Of a DNA stretch of 29,000 bases, positions 15,737 through 24,045 are shown in pieces. Each line of letters opens with the position of its first letter. Position 1 is the first letter of the stretch. The notes beneath the pieces are model-generated. The model made no database searches and had not been told where the DNA came from. It saw nothing but the letters and a program-made list of their open reading frames with translations. The translations under genes and the position numbers were made by a program. This DNA is from Salinimicrobium sp049687495 (GTDB lineage: Bacteria > Bacteroidota > Bacteroidia > Flavobacteriales > Flavobacteriaceae), in assembly GCA_049687495.1 (NCBI GenBank), contig JBAVJB010000052.1:1-29000 (forward strand). The letters are read 5' to 3'.

Positions 15737-16951
15737 ATGAAAAAACTAAGTTTTCTCCTTCTTTTCATTTTTTCTTCTGTAGCCGCGATGGCTCAGATAA
15801 GGTATGAAAAAGGATATGTGGTAAGGGAAAATGAGACCACGAACGACCTCCTAATCAAAAATGAGGGATGGAAGAACAACCCTTCCGAAATAAGCGCAAA
15901 AACTTCCGAAGAAGCTGAACCGTTTGTGCTCAAGATCGATGAGATCAGGGAATTTGGCATCAATGGAGAGACGAAGTATGTAAAAGCCACAGTGTCGGTG
16001 GGAAGCATCGGGAAGAAAATTGAAGACCTGGATAAAACAGGAGAATTCAAAGCCGAGGATGAAACTGTGCTGCTGAAGGTTTTGGCCCAGGGTGACGCAA
16101 GTCTTTATCAACTTCAAAAAGATGGAGAAAAACTCTATTTCATTAGCACCACCGGTTCAGAAATTGAGCCGTTGATTTACAAGAAGTATGTGCCGCTGCG
16201 GTCTATCAAGATCCATGAGAATAACCATTTTAGACAGCAGCTGTATAACAGGCTGCAGTGCGAATCTATTGATGCTGACGAAGTTCAAAGCCTTAGGTAT
16301 ACCGAGAGTGACCTGCTTAACATTTTCGAAAAGTACAACAGGTGCAAAAATGAAGACTATACCAGTCTTAGTACCAAAAACGGCGAATCCAATTTTCACC
16401 TAAGCCTTAGGCCGGGAGTGCGGTTCGACCAACTAAAGATGGAGACTTTTACAACGAACCGCGAAATGGAATTTGATCAAAAAACTTCTTTGGTAATTGG
16501 CCTGCAGGGAGAATTTGTGCTTCCTTTCCAGAAGAATAAGTGGTCTATACTTGCAGAAACCTACTACCATTCCTACAGCGGCGAGGCGATGTTTCCATCG
16601 GGTAATGCAAACCTTCCGGACGGTGCAATTGAGGTGGATTATAAAGCAGTTGCTCTTGGCCTTGGAGTAAGACACAGCTTTTTCCTGAGTTCTGATTCGA
16701 AACTTTTCCTCAATGCTTCGGTGAGTGCAGATTTTAGTCTTGGTTCAGAAATGAAATTTGACTCTGTTTACGATACTTATAACGACTTTGAGTTTGAAAA
16801 AGTGGAGCCTGTTTTCGTTCTTGGAGGAGGATACAGCTTCAAAAAGTGGAGTTTCGAAGGTCGCATTGATTTCCCTCACCCTTTGGCCGATAAAGAACTC
16901 AATACAGATTTCTCAGGGTATAGTTTGATCGTGGGATACCAGATCTTCTAA
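15737..16951 (+). CDS. Predicted outer-membrane beta-barrel protein
   Basis: A 404-residue secreted protein I cannot assign to a named family. Residues 1-20 are a signal peptide (MKKLSFLLLFIFSSVAAMAQ). The first half is a mixed soluble domain with several lysine- and glutamate-rich strands. From about residue 216 (FHLSLRPGVRFDQLKM) the pattern changes to alternating strands that end in an aromatic-rich SLIVGYQIF, the usual outer-membrane barrel signal with terminal phenylalanine. Small barrels of this kind (PorT-like or OmpW-like) are common in Bacteroidota and mostly of unknown function. It is a single-gene unit: a promoter with a palindromic operator lies upstream, and a two-way terminator separates it from the convergent DUF4136 gene. 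Confidence 0.8.
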   Translation: MKKLSFLLLFIFSSVAAMAQIRYEKGYVVRENETTNDLLIKNEGWKNNPSEISAKTSEEAEPFVLKIDEIREFGINGETKYVKATVSVGSIGKKIEDLDKTGEFKAEDETVLLKVLAQGDASLYQLQKDGEKLYFISTTGSEIEPLIYKKYVPLRSIKIHENNHFRQQLYNRLQCESIDADEVQSLRYTESDLLNIFEKYNRCKNEDYTSLSTKNGESNFHLSLRPGVRFDQLKMETFTTNREMEFDQKTSLVIGLQGEFVLPFQKNKWSILAETYYHSYSGEAMFPSGNANLPDGAIEVDYKAVALGLGVRHSFFLSSDSKLFLNASVSADFSLGSEMKFDSVYDTYNDFEFEKVEPVFVLGGGYSFKKWSFEGRIDFPHPLADKELNTDFSGYSLIVGYQIF

Positions 16952-16972
16952 AAGTTTTTCTGTAGCAAATAA

Positions 16973-17003
16973 AAAAATCCGAAGCTCAACACTTCGGATT
17001 TTT
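16973..17003. terminator. Two-way terminator between convergent genes
   Basis: A perfect 12-base stem (AAAAATCCGAAG at 16973-16984 with its complement at 16992-17003) and a seven-base loop. A-run and T-run flank it on both sides, so it can serve both the barrel gene and the minus-strand DUF4136 gene. Confidence 0.85.
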
Positions 17004-17021
17004 ACTTTTTCATAGCTAATT

Positions 17022-17609
17022 CTATTTCAAAGGATACTCTTCAAAAATGGCATTTACCAGGTCTTGTATTTCCTGTATCGTCGCCTGGTTATAAATACTT
17101 TCTGAAGCCACGCCTTTCCACACGGTCTCCTTTGTTTGCGTGTCTACGAGATTAATGATCACGGTACCTTCCTCATAGCGGTAGGTATCCACATCATAAC
17201 CCACTAAATTATTGAACCCGGTATAACCTGAATAATAATAAGGATCATAGAAAGGGCTCACTGTGGTCATTCCCGGGGAATAAGGATAACGGGCATAAAC
17301 AGGATCTGCCGTTGTTCCTACCTCGGTATTGGTCTTGGTGCTCACCAGCACAACAAGATCGGGATTTTGCCTGTCCAGTTCATATCCGGACTGGGTAAGG
17401 TTCATATTAATGGTTTCGATCACCGCCTGGTTCACAGTCTCATCGTCAAAGGATTTTGACGGCATATGGATCGCGGAATTTGGCAGATAAGCGAAAGAGT
17501 TGTAATTGCTAAGATCTTTATTAGTGGTTTTCATTGTCGCCACGCGCGGACCACACCCAAAGAGGACAGCTGCCGCGAGTAACATGATCATAAGGTTCAG
17601 TCTTTTCAT
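17022..17609 (-). CDS. DUF4136 domain lipoprotein
   Basis: A 195-residue lipoprotein. The signal sequence MKRLNLMIMLLAAAVLFGC puts the lipidated cysteine at 19. The mature part has the DUF4136 pattern: DLSNYNSFAYLP near the start, then DDETVNQAVIETINMNLTQSGYELDRQNPDLVV, a tyrosine- and proline-rich middle (DPYYYSGYTGF), and GTVIINLVDTQTKETVWKGVA near the end. The function is unknown; the family is widespread in Gram-negative envelopes. It is convergent with the barrel gene and shares its terminator. Near its 3' end the codons for NAIFEE contain half of an A-type palindrome (17041-17056). No clear -7 box was found upstream. Confidence 0.87.
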   Translation of the reverse strand: MKRLNLMIMLLAAAVLFGCGPRVATMKTTNKDLSNYNSFAYLPNSAIHMPSKSFDDETVNQAVIETINMNLTQSGYELDRQNPDLVVLVSTKTNTEVGTTADPVYARYPYSPGMTTVSPFYDPYYYSGYTGFNNLVGYDVDTYRYEEGTVIINLVDTQTKETVWKGVASESIYNQATIQEIQDLVNAIFEEYPLK

Positions 17610-17823
17610 AATATCTTTTTTTGTTTGTATTCCTTTTTAAAATAGCAAACTAAATCCTTAGAAATAAACAACTTAGACTTAGTTTAACCGAAAATGCAGG
17701 GATTTTAGGTAAATCTTAATAAAATATCTTTCCACTCCTGTTTTTTCTGCTTTTCCTGCAAGATTTCACCTTTCGCTAACACAGGTTTTGCAGCCGGTTT
17801 TTTATCTTCTGAAAAAAGCTATT

Positions 17824-19002
17824 ATGGAAGAGCAGCAAAAAGAAACTTTCTTCGGCCGCGGAAATCCCGCCATGCTTCTGGAAGTGGTGAGTGCCAAAGG
17901 CAGCTACATTTATGGAGCAGACGGAAAGAAATATGTTGATTTCTTAGGCGGTGCCGGCGTGGGCAGCCTGGGCTGGGGCGTACCCGAGATAGAAGATGCC
18001 ATCAGGAATTTTGACAGACCTGCCTATGTCTATCCCAACTTTCATTATAAACCCTGGAATGAAGTTGCCGAAATGTTAGCCGAAATGACGCCGGGAAAAC
18101 TAAAGAAGAGCTTTAGAATGACTGGCGGGTCCGAAGCCGTGGAATCGGCACTGGAGATGGCCATGATGTACACCGGCCGCAAAAAGATTCTTTCGGTAGA
18201 GGGCGCCTACCACGGCAATACCATCGCAGCCCTTAGCATTGGCGCCAGTTCGAAGCACAAGAAATTCCCTAATCTGCTGGATGGCATGCTAAAAATCAAT
18301 CCACCTCTTACTGTAGATAGCCTTGAAAAAGTGGAAAAAATGCTGTCGTCTAAAGAAGTTGCTGCGGTCATTATGGAACCGATAATAATTAACCTGGGAG
18401 TGGTCATTCCTGAAAAAGCCTTTATGGAAGGACTTAACAGGCTGTGTAAAAAGTATGGTACGCTCATCATTATGGATGAAGCCATCACCGGTTTTGGACG
18501 GACCGGGAAAATGTTCGCTACGGAACATTTTGATATTGAGCCCGACATTCTCTGCATGGCAAAAGCCATCACTGCCGGGCATGCGGGCATGGGTGCACTC
18601 ATCGCTACCGAAGAAGTAGCCGCCAAGGCGGAAGAGAACCATATCGGATTTTATTCCACTTACGGCTGGCATCCGGTAAGCGTCGATGCATCGCTGGCGA
18701 CTTTGAAATACCTTCAGCAGCATAAGAAAAAGCTTTTCAGAAACATTGAGAGGCTTGAAAAACTCTTCAAAAAAGAGATTTTCGAAGTAAATTTTAAAAA
18801 GGAACCTGAGCTGCGCATCAAAGGCCTGGCCATTGGGATCGATCTCAATGACAAAGATTATGCTGCTCAAATAAAAAGTAAAGCTCTGGAACAGGGCCTG
18901 TTAATAAATACTGAGGGTTCTTCCCTGCTCCTTTTACCAAACTTCCTAATGGAAGAAGAAACCGTCCAGGAAGGCATTGGCCTGCTCAAAAAGTGCGTGT
19001 AG
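17824..19002 (+). CDS. Class III PLP aminotransferase
   Basis: A 392-residue fold-type I aminotransferase of the ornithine/acetylornithine/4-aminobutyrate group. The cofactor loop is DEAITGFGRTGKMF, the Schiff-base lysine is Lys247 in CMAKAITAG, and the substrate-side motif MTGGSEAVESALEMA lies near residue 100. It transfers an amino group between an omega-amino or amino-acid donor and a keto acid; the donor is not clear from the sequence. The open frame begins 12 codons earlier, but the ATG at 17824 starts a normal family N-terminus. The acyl-CoA synthetase follows after 77 bases, so co-transcription is possible but unproven. The 214 bases upstream contain only a weak TATCTTTC at 17725-17732. 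Confidence 0.88.
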   Translation: MEEQQKETFFGRGNPAMLLEVVSAKGSYIYGADGKKYVDFLGGAGVGSLGWGVPEIEDAIRNFDRPAYVYPNFHYKPWNEVAEMLAEMTPGKLKKSFRMTGGSEAVESALEMAMMYTGRKKILSVEGAYHGNTIAALSIGASSKHKKFPNLLDGMLKINPPLTVDSLEKVEKMLSSKEVAAVIMEPIIINLGVVIPEKAFMEGLNRLCKKYGTLIIMDEAITGFGRTGKMFATEHFDIEPDILCMAKAITAGHAGMGALIATEEVAAKAEENHIGFYSTYGWHPVSVDASLATLKYLQQHKKKLFRNIERLEKLFKKEIFEVNFKKEPELRIKGLAIGIDLNDKDYAAQIKSKALEQGLLINTEGSSLLLLPNFLMEEETVQEGIGLLKKCV

Positions 19003-19079
19003 CGGCAGTTTTTAAAATAAATATTTGAAATAGGTGCTTCTTTTGCTATTTTGCAAGGACTATTTTAACAAATCATTGA

Positions 19080-20855
19080 ATGATCGAAATAAAAAGACTC
19101 TTTGATTTTCCCTACTTCCAACTGGAAAATGCACCGCAGGAAAAGTCTCTGGTAACTAAAAGAAACGGAAAGTGGGAAGCGCTTTCCTCACAGGAATACG
19201 TGGACAAGGCAAATGCGGTGAGCCGCGGACTGCTTAGGCTGGGCATTAAACCCAACGACAAAATCGCAGTGATCTCATCCAGCAACCGCAGTGAATGGAA
19301 CGTACTGGATATTGGCCTGTTGCAGATTGGTGCTCAAAACGTGCCTATCTATCCTACTGTTTCTGAAGAGGATTACGAGTACGTGCTCAACCACAGCGAG
19401 TCGATCTACTGTTTTGTTTCAGATAAAGAGATCCTGGACAAGCTCAATACCATCAGGGCCAACACGAAACTTAAAGGCGTGTATTCTTTTGACGAAATTC
19501 CCGGCTGCGCAAACTGGGAAGAAGTCGTGGAAGGCGGCAAAGACACCGCCAACCAGGAAGAGGTAGAGCAGCGAAAAAAGGCGGTAGATGAAGATGATCT
19601 TGCGACGCTTATTTACACTTCGGGAACTACCGGAAGGCCAAAAGGTGTCATGCTTACCCACAAGAATATTGTAAGCGATGTACTGCTGAGTTCAGAAAGG
19701 GTGCCGTTCGAATTCGGGGAATATGTTTCCCTAAGTTTCTTACCGGTTTGCCACATTTTTGAAAGGATGATCCTGTATCTCTACCAGTACTACAGTGTTT
19801 CTATCTATTTTGCTGAATCCATTGACATGATCAGCGATAACCTTAAGGAAGTGAAACCCCACGTGATCTCGGCTGTGCCGCGATTGCTGGAAAAAGTATA
19901 CGACAAGATCATCGCCAAGGGAACAACCGTAGGCGGAGTCAAGCAGAAGCTGTTCTTCTGGTCCGTGGAATTAGGTTTGGAATATGAGCCATACGGCGCA
20001 AACGGCTGGTGGTATGAGTTCAAACTGGGCATTGCCAGGAAATTGGTCTTCTCCAAATGGAAAGAAGGCCTTGGCGGAAACATTGAACTGATCGTTTCGG
20101 GAAGTGCCGCTTTGCAACCACGCCTGGCCCGGGTTTTCGCTGCTGCAGGAATCCCTGTGATGGAAGGTTATGGTTTAACCGAAACTTCTCCTGTGGTCGC
20201 CGTGAACGACCAGCGTAACCACGGTTTTAAAATTGGAACGGTTGGAAGAGTACTTCGTGATGTTGATGTAAAGATCGCCGAAGATGGCGAGATCCTTACC
20301 AAAGGTCCCAACGTCATGAAAGGCTATTTCAAAGATCCCGAAAAGACCAAAGAAGCCATCAACGGAGACGGCTATTTTCACACCGGCGATATTGGAGAAC
20401 TCGACAAGGATGGTTTCCTGAAAATCACCGATCGCAAGAAAGAAATGTTCAAAACTTCAGGCGGAAAGTATGTAGCGCCGCAGCTCATCGAGAACCAGAT
20501 GAAACAGTCTCGTTTCATCGATGAGATCATGGTAATTGGCGAAGGTGAAAAAATGCCTGCGGCTTTCATTCAGCCTAACTTTGAATTCCTGCGGGAATGG
20601 GCAAAGAGAAAGCATGTGGAAGTTGGGACGTCAAATGAAGATCTCATCAGCAATAGCGAGGTGATAGGCAGGATTCAGGAAGAGGTAGATTTCTACAACC
20701 AAAAATTCGGTCACTGGGAAAAGGTCAAACGTTTTGAACTCACGCCCGATGTTTGGAGCGTTGAGGGCGAACATCTTACGCCAACGATGAAACTCAAGCG
20801 AAGGAACATCATCAAACTGTACCAGAAGCTGTACGACAAGATCTACGAAAAGTAG
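19080..20855 (+). CDS. Long-chain acyl-CoA synthetase (AMP-forming)
   Basis: A 591-residue adenylate-forming enzyme that joins a fatty acid to coenzyme A by way of an acyl-AMP. The ATP loop IYTSGTTGRPKGVMLTH begins at residue 178. The adenine motif GYGLTETSP and the hinge HTGDIGELDKDGFLKITDRKKE follow, then GGKYVAPQLIE with the C-terminal domain. Length and motifs fit the long-chain FadD/ACSL-like group with about 600 residues, frequent in Bacteroidota. It supplies substrate for the beta-oxidation protein at the window's right end, although the two genes are not linked. A degenerate -7 (TATTTTG at 19047-19053) precedes it. A strong terminator built on the A palindrome follows the stop by seven bases. 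Confidence 0.93.
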   Translation: MIEIKRLFDFPYFQLENAPQEKSLVTKRNGKWEALSSQEYVDKANAVSRGLLRLGIKPNDKIAVISSSNRSEWNVLDIGLLQIGAQNVPIYPTVSEEDYEYVLNHSESIYCFVSDKEILDKLNTIRANTKLKGVYSFDEIPGCANWEEVVEGGKDTANQEEVEQRKKAVDEDDLATLIYTSGTTGRPKGVMLTHKNIVSDVLLSSERVPFEFGEYVSLSFLPVCHIFERMILYLYQYYSVSIYFAESIDMISDNLKEVKPHVISAVPRLLEKVYDKIIAKGTTVGGVKQKLFFWSVELGLEYEPYGANGWWYEFKLGIARKLVFSKWKEGLGGNIELIVSGSAALQPRLARVFAAAGIPVMEGYGLTETSPVVAVNDQRNHGFKIGTVGRVLRDVDVKIAEDGEILTKGPNVMKGYFKDPEKTKEAINGDGYFHTGDIGELDKDGFLKITDRKKEMFKTSGGKYVAPQLIENQMKQSRFIDEIMVIGEGEKMPAAFIQPNFEFLREWAKRKHVEVGTSNEDLISNSEVIGRIQEEVDFYNQKFGHWEKVKRFELTPDVWSVEGEHLTPTMKLKRRNIIKLYQKLYDKIYEK

Positions 20856-20862
20856 AATTCTC

Positions 20863-20905
20863 AAAACCTCTCAAAAATGTCAATTTTGAGAGGTTTTATT
20901 TTTTA
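20863..20905 (+). terminator. Terminator built on an A-type palindrome
   Basis: A perfect 14-base stem (AAAACCTCTCAAAA at 20863-20876 with its complement at 20884-20897) encloses ATGTCAA, and a T-rich tail follows. The loop and inner stem are module A with one base changed (CAATTTTGA in place of CATTTTTGA), so here the repeat is the terminator. Confidence 0.85.
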
Positions 20906-20988
20906 TAAAATAGTACAAGGAAAAGCCAAAATCTGCAAAACAGGCTTCCTCAATATTGCGTAAATTAGAGGCTCTAAACCTTCCAAAA

Positions 20989-22068
20989 ATGCGAAAAATA
21001 CTCATTCTTGCTCTTGCAGCGACCTTTTTAAGCTGCAACCAAACTTCAGAAAAGATCCAGTTCTTCTCTTCAGAAAACCAAAACTTTAAATACTTCGGAA
21101 GACATACCACAAAGAGCGGCAGCGTAGCCCTCATCGGCTCGGCATCCTCGGTTGAGACAAAAGTCTACGGCGACAGCGTGGCCATGGTCTTTGAAACTGC
21201 TCCAAATCAGCATCATTACCTCGCGGTGGAGCTCAACGATGAATACAAGGGCCGCTTTCGGGTTGAGAATGACACTTTAAGAATGGCTTTACCCAATAAA
21301 GAAGAGGCTAATGAGCTGAAGATCTATAAAGACACCGAAGCAGCCAACGGAGATCTCATTTTTGTGGGCTTACAAGCCGACAAGATCGATGCTCCAACCG
21401 AAGAGGACCGAATGACCATTGAATTCATTGGAAATTCTATTACCTGCGGAATGGGTGCCAATACTTCTGAGATCAACTGCGCTGAAGGCGAATGGTATGA
21501 CCAGCATGACGCTTACCAGGCTTACGGGCCCCTCGTGGCGCGAGCGCTAAAAGCCAATTTTAGGCTCAACTGCGTTTCGGGCATGGGCATGTATCGCAAC
21601 TGGAATGATGAAGACCAGCCGGTAATGCCTGAGGTTTATGACAATCAAAGGCTGAATGCTGACGCCAGCAAAAAACAGGATTTTTCAGGTAATGCCCCGG
21701 AGATCGTTAGCATAGCCCTGGGCACAAATGATCTTTCTTATGGCGACGGCGAAAAAGAACGCACAGAATTTGATCAGGAGAAATTCGTAGAAAACTATAC
21801 TGGCTTTGTAAAACACATTTTTGAGATCTACCCCGATACTCAGGTGGCCCTGCTCACCAGCCCGATGGTTGGCGAAAAAGAAGTCCCTGTACTCGAGCAA
21901 AGCCTTGAGCAGGTCAAAGAAAATCTTTCCGTCAAACCTGTTTCGATCTTCAAATTCGACAAGATGAACGGCCGTGGTTGCACTACACATCCCGACCTGC
22001 AGGACCACAAGAAAATGGCGCAGGCATTGATCCCGTTCTTCCAGGACCTAATTCAGAAAAAATCATAG
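20989..22068 (+). CDS. SGNH-family lipoprotein esterase, CE2-like
   Basis: A 359-residue lipoprotein. The lipidated cysteine is Cys16 (MRKILILALAATFLSC). An N-terminal jelly-roll-like domain (about 20-135) is followed by an SGNH hydrolase domain: block I EFIGNSITCGMG with Ser150, block III LGTNDLSYGDG with Asn247, and the catalytic His334 in THPD. This two-domain order is that of carbohydrate esterase family 2, which removes acetyl groups from xylan or glucomannan. The substrate is inferred. The ATG at 20989 is chosen over one 11 codons earlier because it gives the lipobox. A weak TAAATTAG lies at 20961-20968. The next gene starts one base after the stop, so translation is probably coupled. 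Confidence 0.87.
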   Translation: MRKILILALAATFLSCNQTSEKIQFFSSENQNFKYFGRHTTKSGSVALIGSASSVETKVYGDSVAMVFETAPNQHHYLAVELNDEYKGRFRVENDTLRMALPNKEEANELKIYKDTEAANGDLIFVGLQADKIDAPTEEDRMTIEFIGNSITCGMGANTSEINCAEGEWYDQHDAYQAYGPLVARALKANFRLNCVSGMGMYRNWNDEDQPVMPEVYDNQRLNADASKKQDFSGNAPEIVSIALGTNDLSYGDGEKERTEFDQEKFVENYTGFVKHIFEIYPDTQVALLTSPMVGEKEVPVLEQSLEQVKENLSVKPVSIFKFDKMNGRGCTTHPDLQDHKKMAQALIPFFQDLIQKKS

Positions 22069-22069
22069 A

Positions 22070-23065
22070 ATGAACAACTATACCGCTTCAGAAGACAGAT
22101 ACGAAAAAATGGAATACCGCCGCTGCGGAAAAAGCGGCATCCTCCTGCCCCTGCTCTCCCTTGGCCTGTGGCACAACTTTGGCGACATTGACGATTTCGA
22201 CACCTCAAGGAATATTCTTAGAACCGCTTTTGACAACGGGATCACCCATTTTGACCTTGCCAACAATTACGGCCCTCCCTACGGTTCTGCCGAAAAGAAC
22301 TTCGGAAAGATCTTCGCCGAAGATTTTAAACAGTACCGTGATGAATTGATCATTTCCACCAAGGCAGGTTGGGACATGTGGCCGGGGCCTTATGGAAATT
22401 TCGGCTCGAGAAAATACCTCATCGCCAGCCTGGACCAGTCGCTAAAAAGAATGGGATTGGATTATGTCGACATTTTCTATCATCACCGCCCAGATCCTGA
22501 CACTCCCCTGGAAGAAACCATGGGAGCTCTTGACCAGATCGTGCGGCAGGGAAAAGCGCTTTATGTAGGAATTTCCCAATATTCAGCAGGAGATACTGCC
22601 AGGGCTGCAGCCATTTTGAAACGGCAGGGAACTCCTTTCCTCATTCACCAGCCGCGGTACAACATGTTTGACAGGTGGGTTGAAAATGGCCTTTTAGACA
22701 CCCTTGAAGCTGAAGGTATTGGCAGCATCGCCTTTTCACCGCTGGCGCAAGGCATCCTCACCGGGAAATATCTCAACGGGATTCCTTCAGATTCACGTGC
22801 CGCCCGTGAAGGCGGTTATCTTGACAAAAATGTCATCACGCCCGAAGTGGTCGATAAAGTGCAAAAACTGAACGAGCTGGCCACAAAAAGAGGTCAAAGT
22901 CTGGCTCAAATGGCCATTGCATGGCTACTGAAGGATGAGCGAATTACTACTGTACTTATTGGCGTGAGCAAAGTATCACAGCTGCAGGACAATCTTGACG
23001 GGCTTAAGAATCGAGATTTTTCGGATGAAGAACTCCGGGAGATCGAACACATTTTGAAAAACTGA
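22070..23065 (+). CDS. Aldo/keto reductase, YghZ-like
   Basis: A 331-residue NADPH-dependent reductase of the TIM-barrel AKR superfamily. The catalytic tetrad is Asp62 and Tyr67 in FDLANNYG, Lys98 in STKAGWD, and His139 in YHHRPDPDTPLEET. The phrases YRRCGKSGILLPLLSLGLWHNFG and FGSRKYLIASLDQSLKRMGLDYVDIFY resemble E. coli YghZ, which reduces L-glyceraldehyde-3-phosphate and other small aldehydes. The true substrate here is unknown. A later in-frame ATG (the M of KMEYRRCGKSG) is also possible, but the first ATG lies one base after the esterase stop and fits tight coupling. The SMP-30-like gene follows after 12 bases. The three-gene order suggests a sugar-related pathway. Confidence 0.9.
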   Translation: MNNYTASEDRYEKMEYRRCGKSGILLPLLSLGLWHNFGDIDDFDTSRNILRTAFDNGITHFDLANNYGPPYGSAEKNFGKIFAEDFKQYRDELIISTKAGWDMWPGPYGNFGSRKYLIASLDQSLKRMGLDYVDIFYHHRPDPDTPLEETMGALDQIVRQGKALYVGISQYSAGDTARAAAILKRQGTPFLIHQPRYNMFDRWVENGLLDTLEAEGIGSIAFSPLAQGILTGKYLNGIPSDSRAAREGGYLDKNVITPEVVDKVQKLNELATKRGQSLAQMAIAWLLKDERITTVLIGVSKVSQLQDNLDGLKNRDFSDEELREIEHILKN

Positions 23066-23077
23066 AGCAGATCTAAA

Positions 23078-23971
23078 ATGAAGAATTCTTTAATAATTTC
23101 GCTTTTTCCCCTTCTCTTTGGAAGTTGCGGCAGCGCACACAAGGCTTCTCTTATTGCTGAAGGAGCCCAGCTTAAACTTGTGGCCGATGGTTTCGAGTTT
23201 ACCGAAGGTCCCGCCGCTGATGCTGCAGGAAACGTCTATTTTACAGATCAACCCAACAACAGGATCCACAAATGGGATGTGGGAACCGGAAAAGTTTCGG
23301 TTTATATGGACGATGCCGGTCGTGCCAACGGCCTGTATTTTGGCCCCCACGGGGATCTCTATGCCTGTGCCGATGGGAATTCAGAGATCTGGAAGATCAG
23401 CGATGGCAAAAAAGTGCAGGTGCTATCCGGCAATTTTGACGGGAAAAAATTCAACGGCCCAAACGACCTGTGGGTTTCGCCTGACGGCGGAATTTATTTC
23501 ACCGATCCTTACTACAAAAGGCCTTACCGCAATTACCCCGAACAGCCCATCAAACAACAGAGAGTTTATTACCTCTCCCCTGACCGAAAGGAACTAAAAA
23601 TTGCTGCCGAGGATCTTGTAAAGCCCAACGGCATTATTGGCACACCAGACGGAAAATCACTTTTTGTAGCCGATATTGAAGACAACATAACCTGGAAATA
23701 TTCAATTGCCAAAGATGGCAGCCTGCAAAACAAGACTTTGTTCACCAATCTTGGTTCTGACGGTATGACTCTGGATGAAAAGGGAAATGTGTACCTTACC
23801 GGCGACGGCGTAACGGTTTTTAATTCAAAGGGAGAAAAGATCCTGCACATTCCTATAAATAAAGAGTGGACCGCAAATGTCACTTTTGGAGGCAAAGATC
23901 ACAACCGGCTTTTCATTACCGCCATGGATTCGCTGTTTAGCCTGGAGATGAATGTGAAAGGGGCGAGATAA
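23078..23971 (+). CDS. SMP-30/gluconolactonase-like lipoprotein
   Basis: A 297-residue six-bladed beta-propeller of the SMP-30/gluconolaconase/LRE group. The signal sequence MKNSLIISLFPLLFGSC places the lipidated cysteine at 17. The family's metal-site regions are visible: FTEGPAADAAGNVYFTD with its glutamate, FNGPNDLWVSPDGGIYFTDP with its asparagine and aspartate, and VKPNGIIGTPDGKSLFVAD. Relatives hydrolyse sugar lactones with a bound divalent metal. As a lipoprotein it should act outside the cytoplasm. It ends the esterase-reductase-lactonase operon and is convergent with manA across a two-way terminator. The natural lactone is not known. Confidence 0.88.
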   Translation: MKNSLIISLFPLLFGSCGSAHKASLIAEGAQLKLVADGFEFTEGPAADAAGNVYFTDQPNNRIHKWDVGTGKVSVYMDDAGRANGLYFGPHGDLYACADGNSEIWKISDGKKVQVLSGNFDGKKFNGPNDLWVSPDGGIYFTDPYYKRPYRNYPEQPIKQQRVYYLSPDRKELKIAAEDLVKPNGIIGTPDGKSLFVADIEDNITWKYSIAKDGSLQNKTLFTNLGSDGMTLDEKGNVYLTGDGVTVFNSKGEKILHIPINKEWTANVTFGGKDHNRLFITAMDSLFSLEMNVKGAR

Positions 23972-23988
23972 ACTTGATTGTAAAAAAC

Positions 23989-24021
23989 AGCCCTGACAGG
24001 TTTCTGAAATCTATCAGGGCT
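23989..24021. terminator. Two-way terminator between the lactonase operon and manA
   Basis: AGCCCTGA (23989-23996) pairs with TCAGGGCT (24014-24021). Inside it AGGTTTC pairs with GAAATCT through one G-T pair, giving one long hairpin. An A-run and a T-run flank the outer stem. A second short hairpin (AGACCT/AGGTCT, 24033-24047) overlaps the manA stop codon. Confidence 0.75.
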
Positions 24022-24045
24022 ATGTTTTATAAAGACCTACAAGGT

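Noticed and set aside
20880..21134. Minus-strand open frame opposite the start of the esterase gene
   Set aside because: It is antisense to a signal peptide and domain that are clearly coding on the plus strand, and it begins within that gene.
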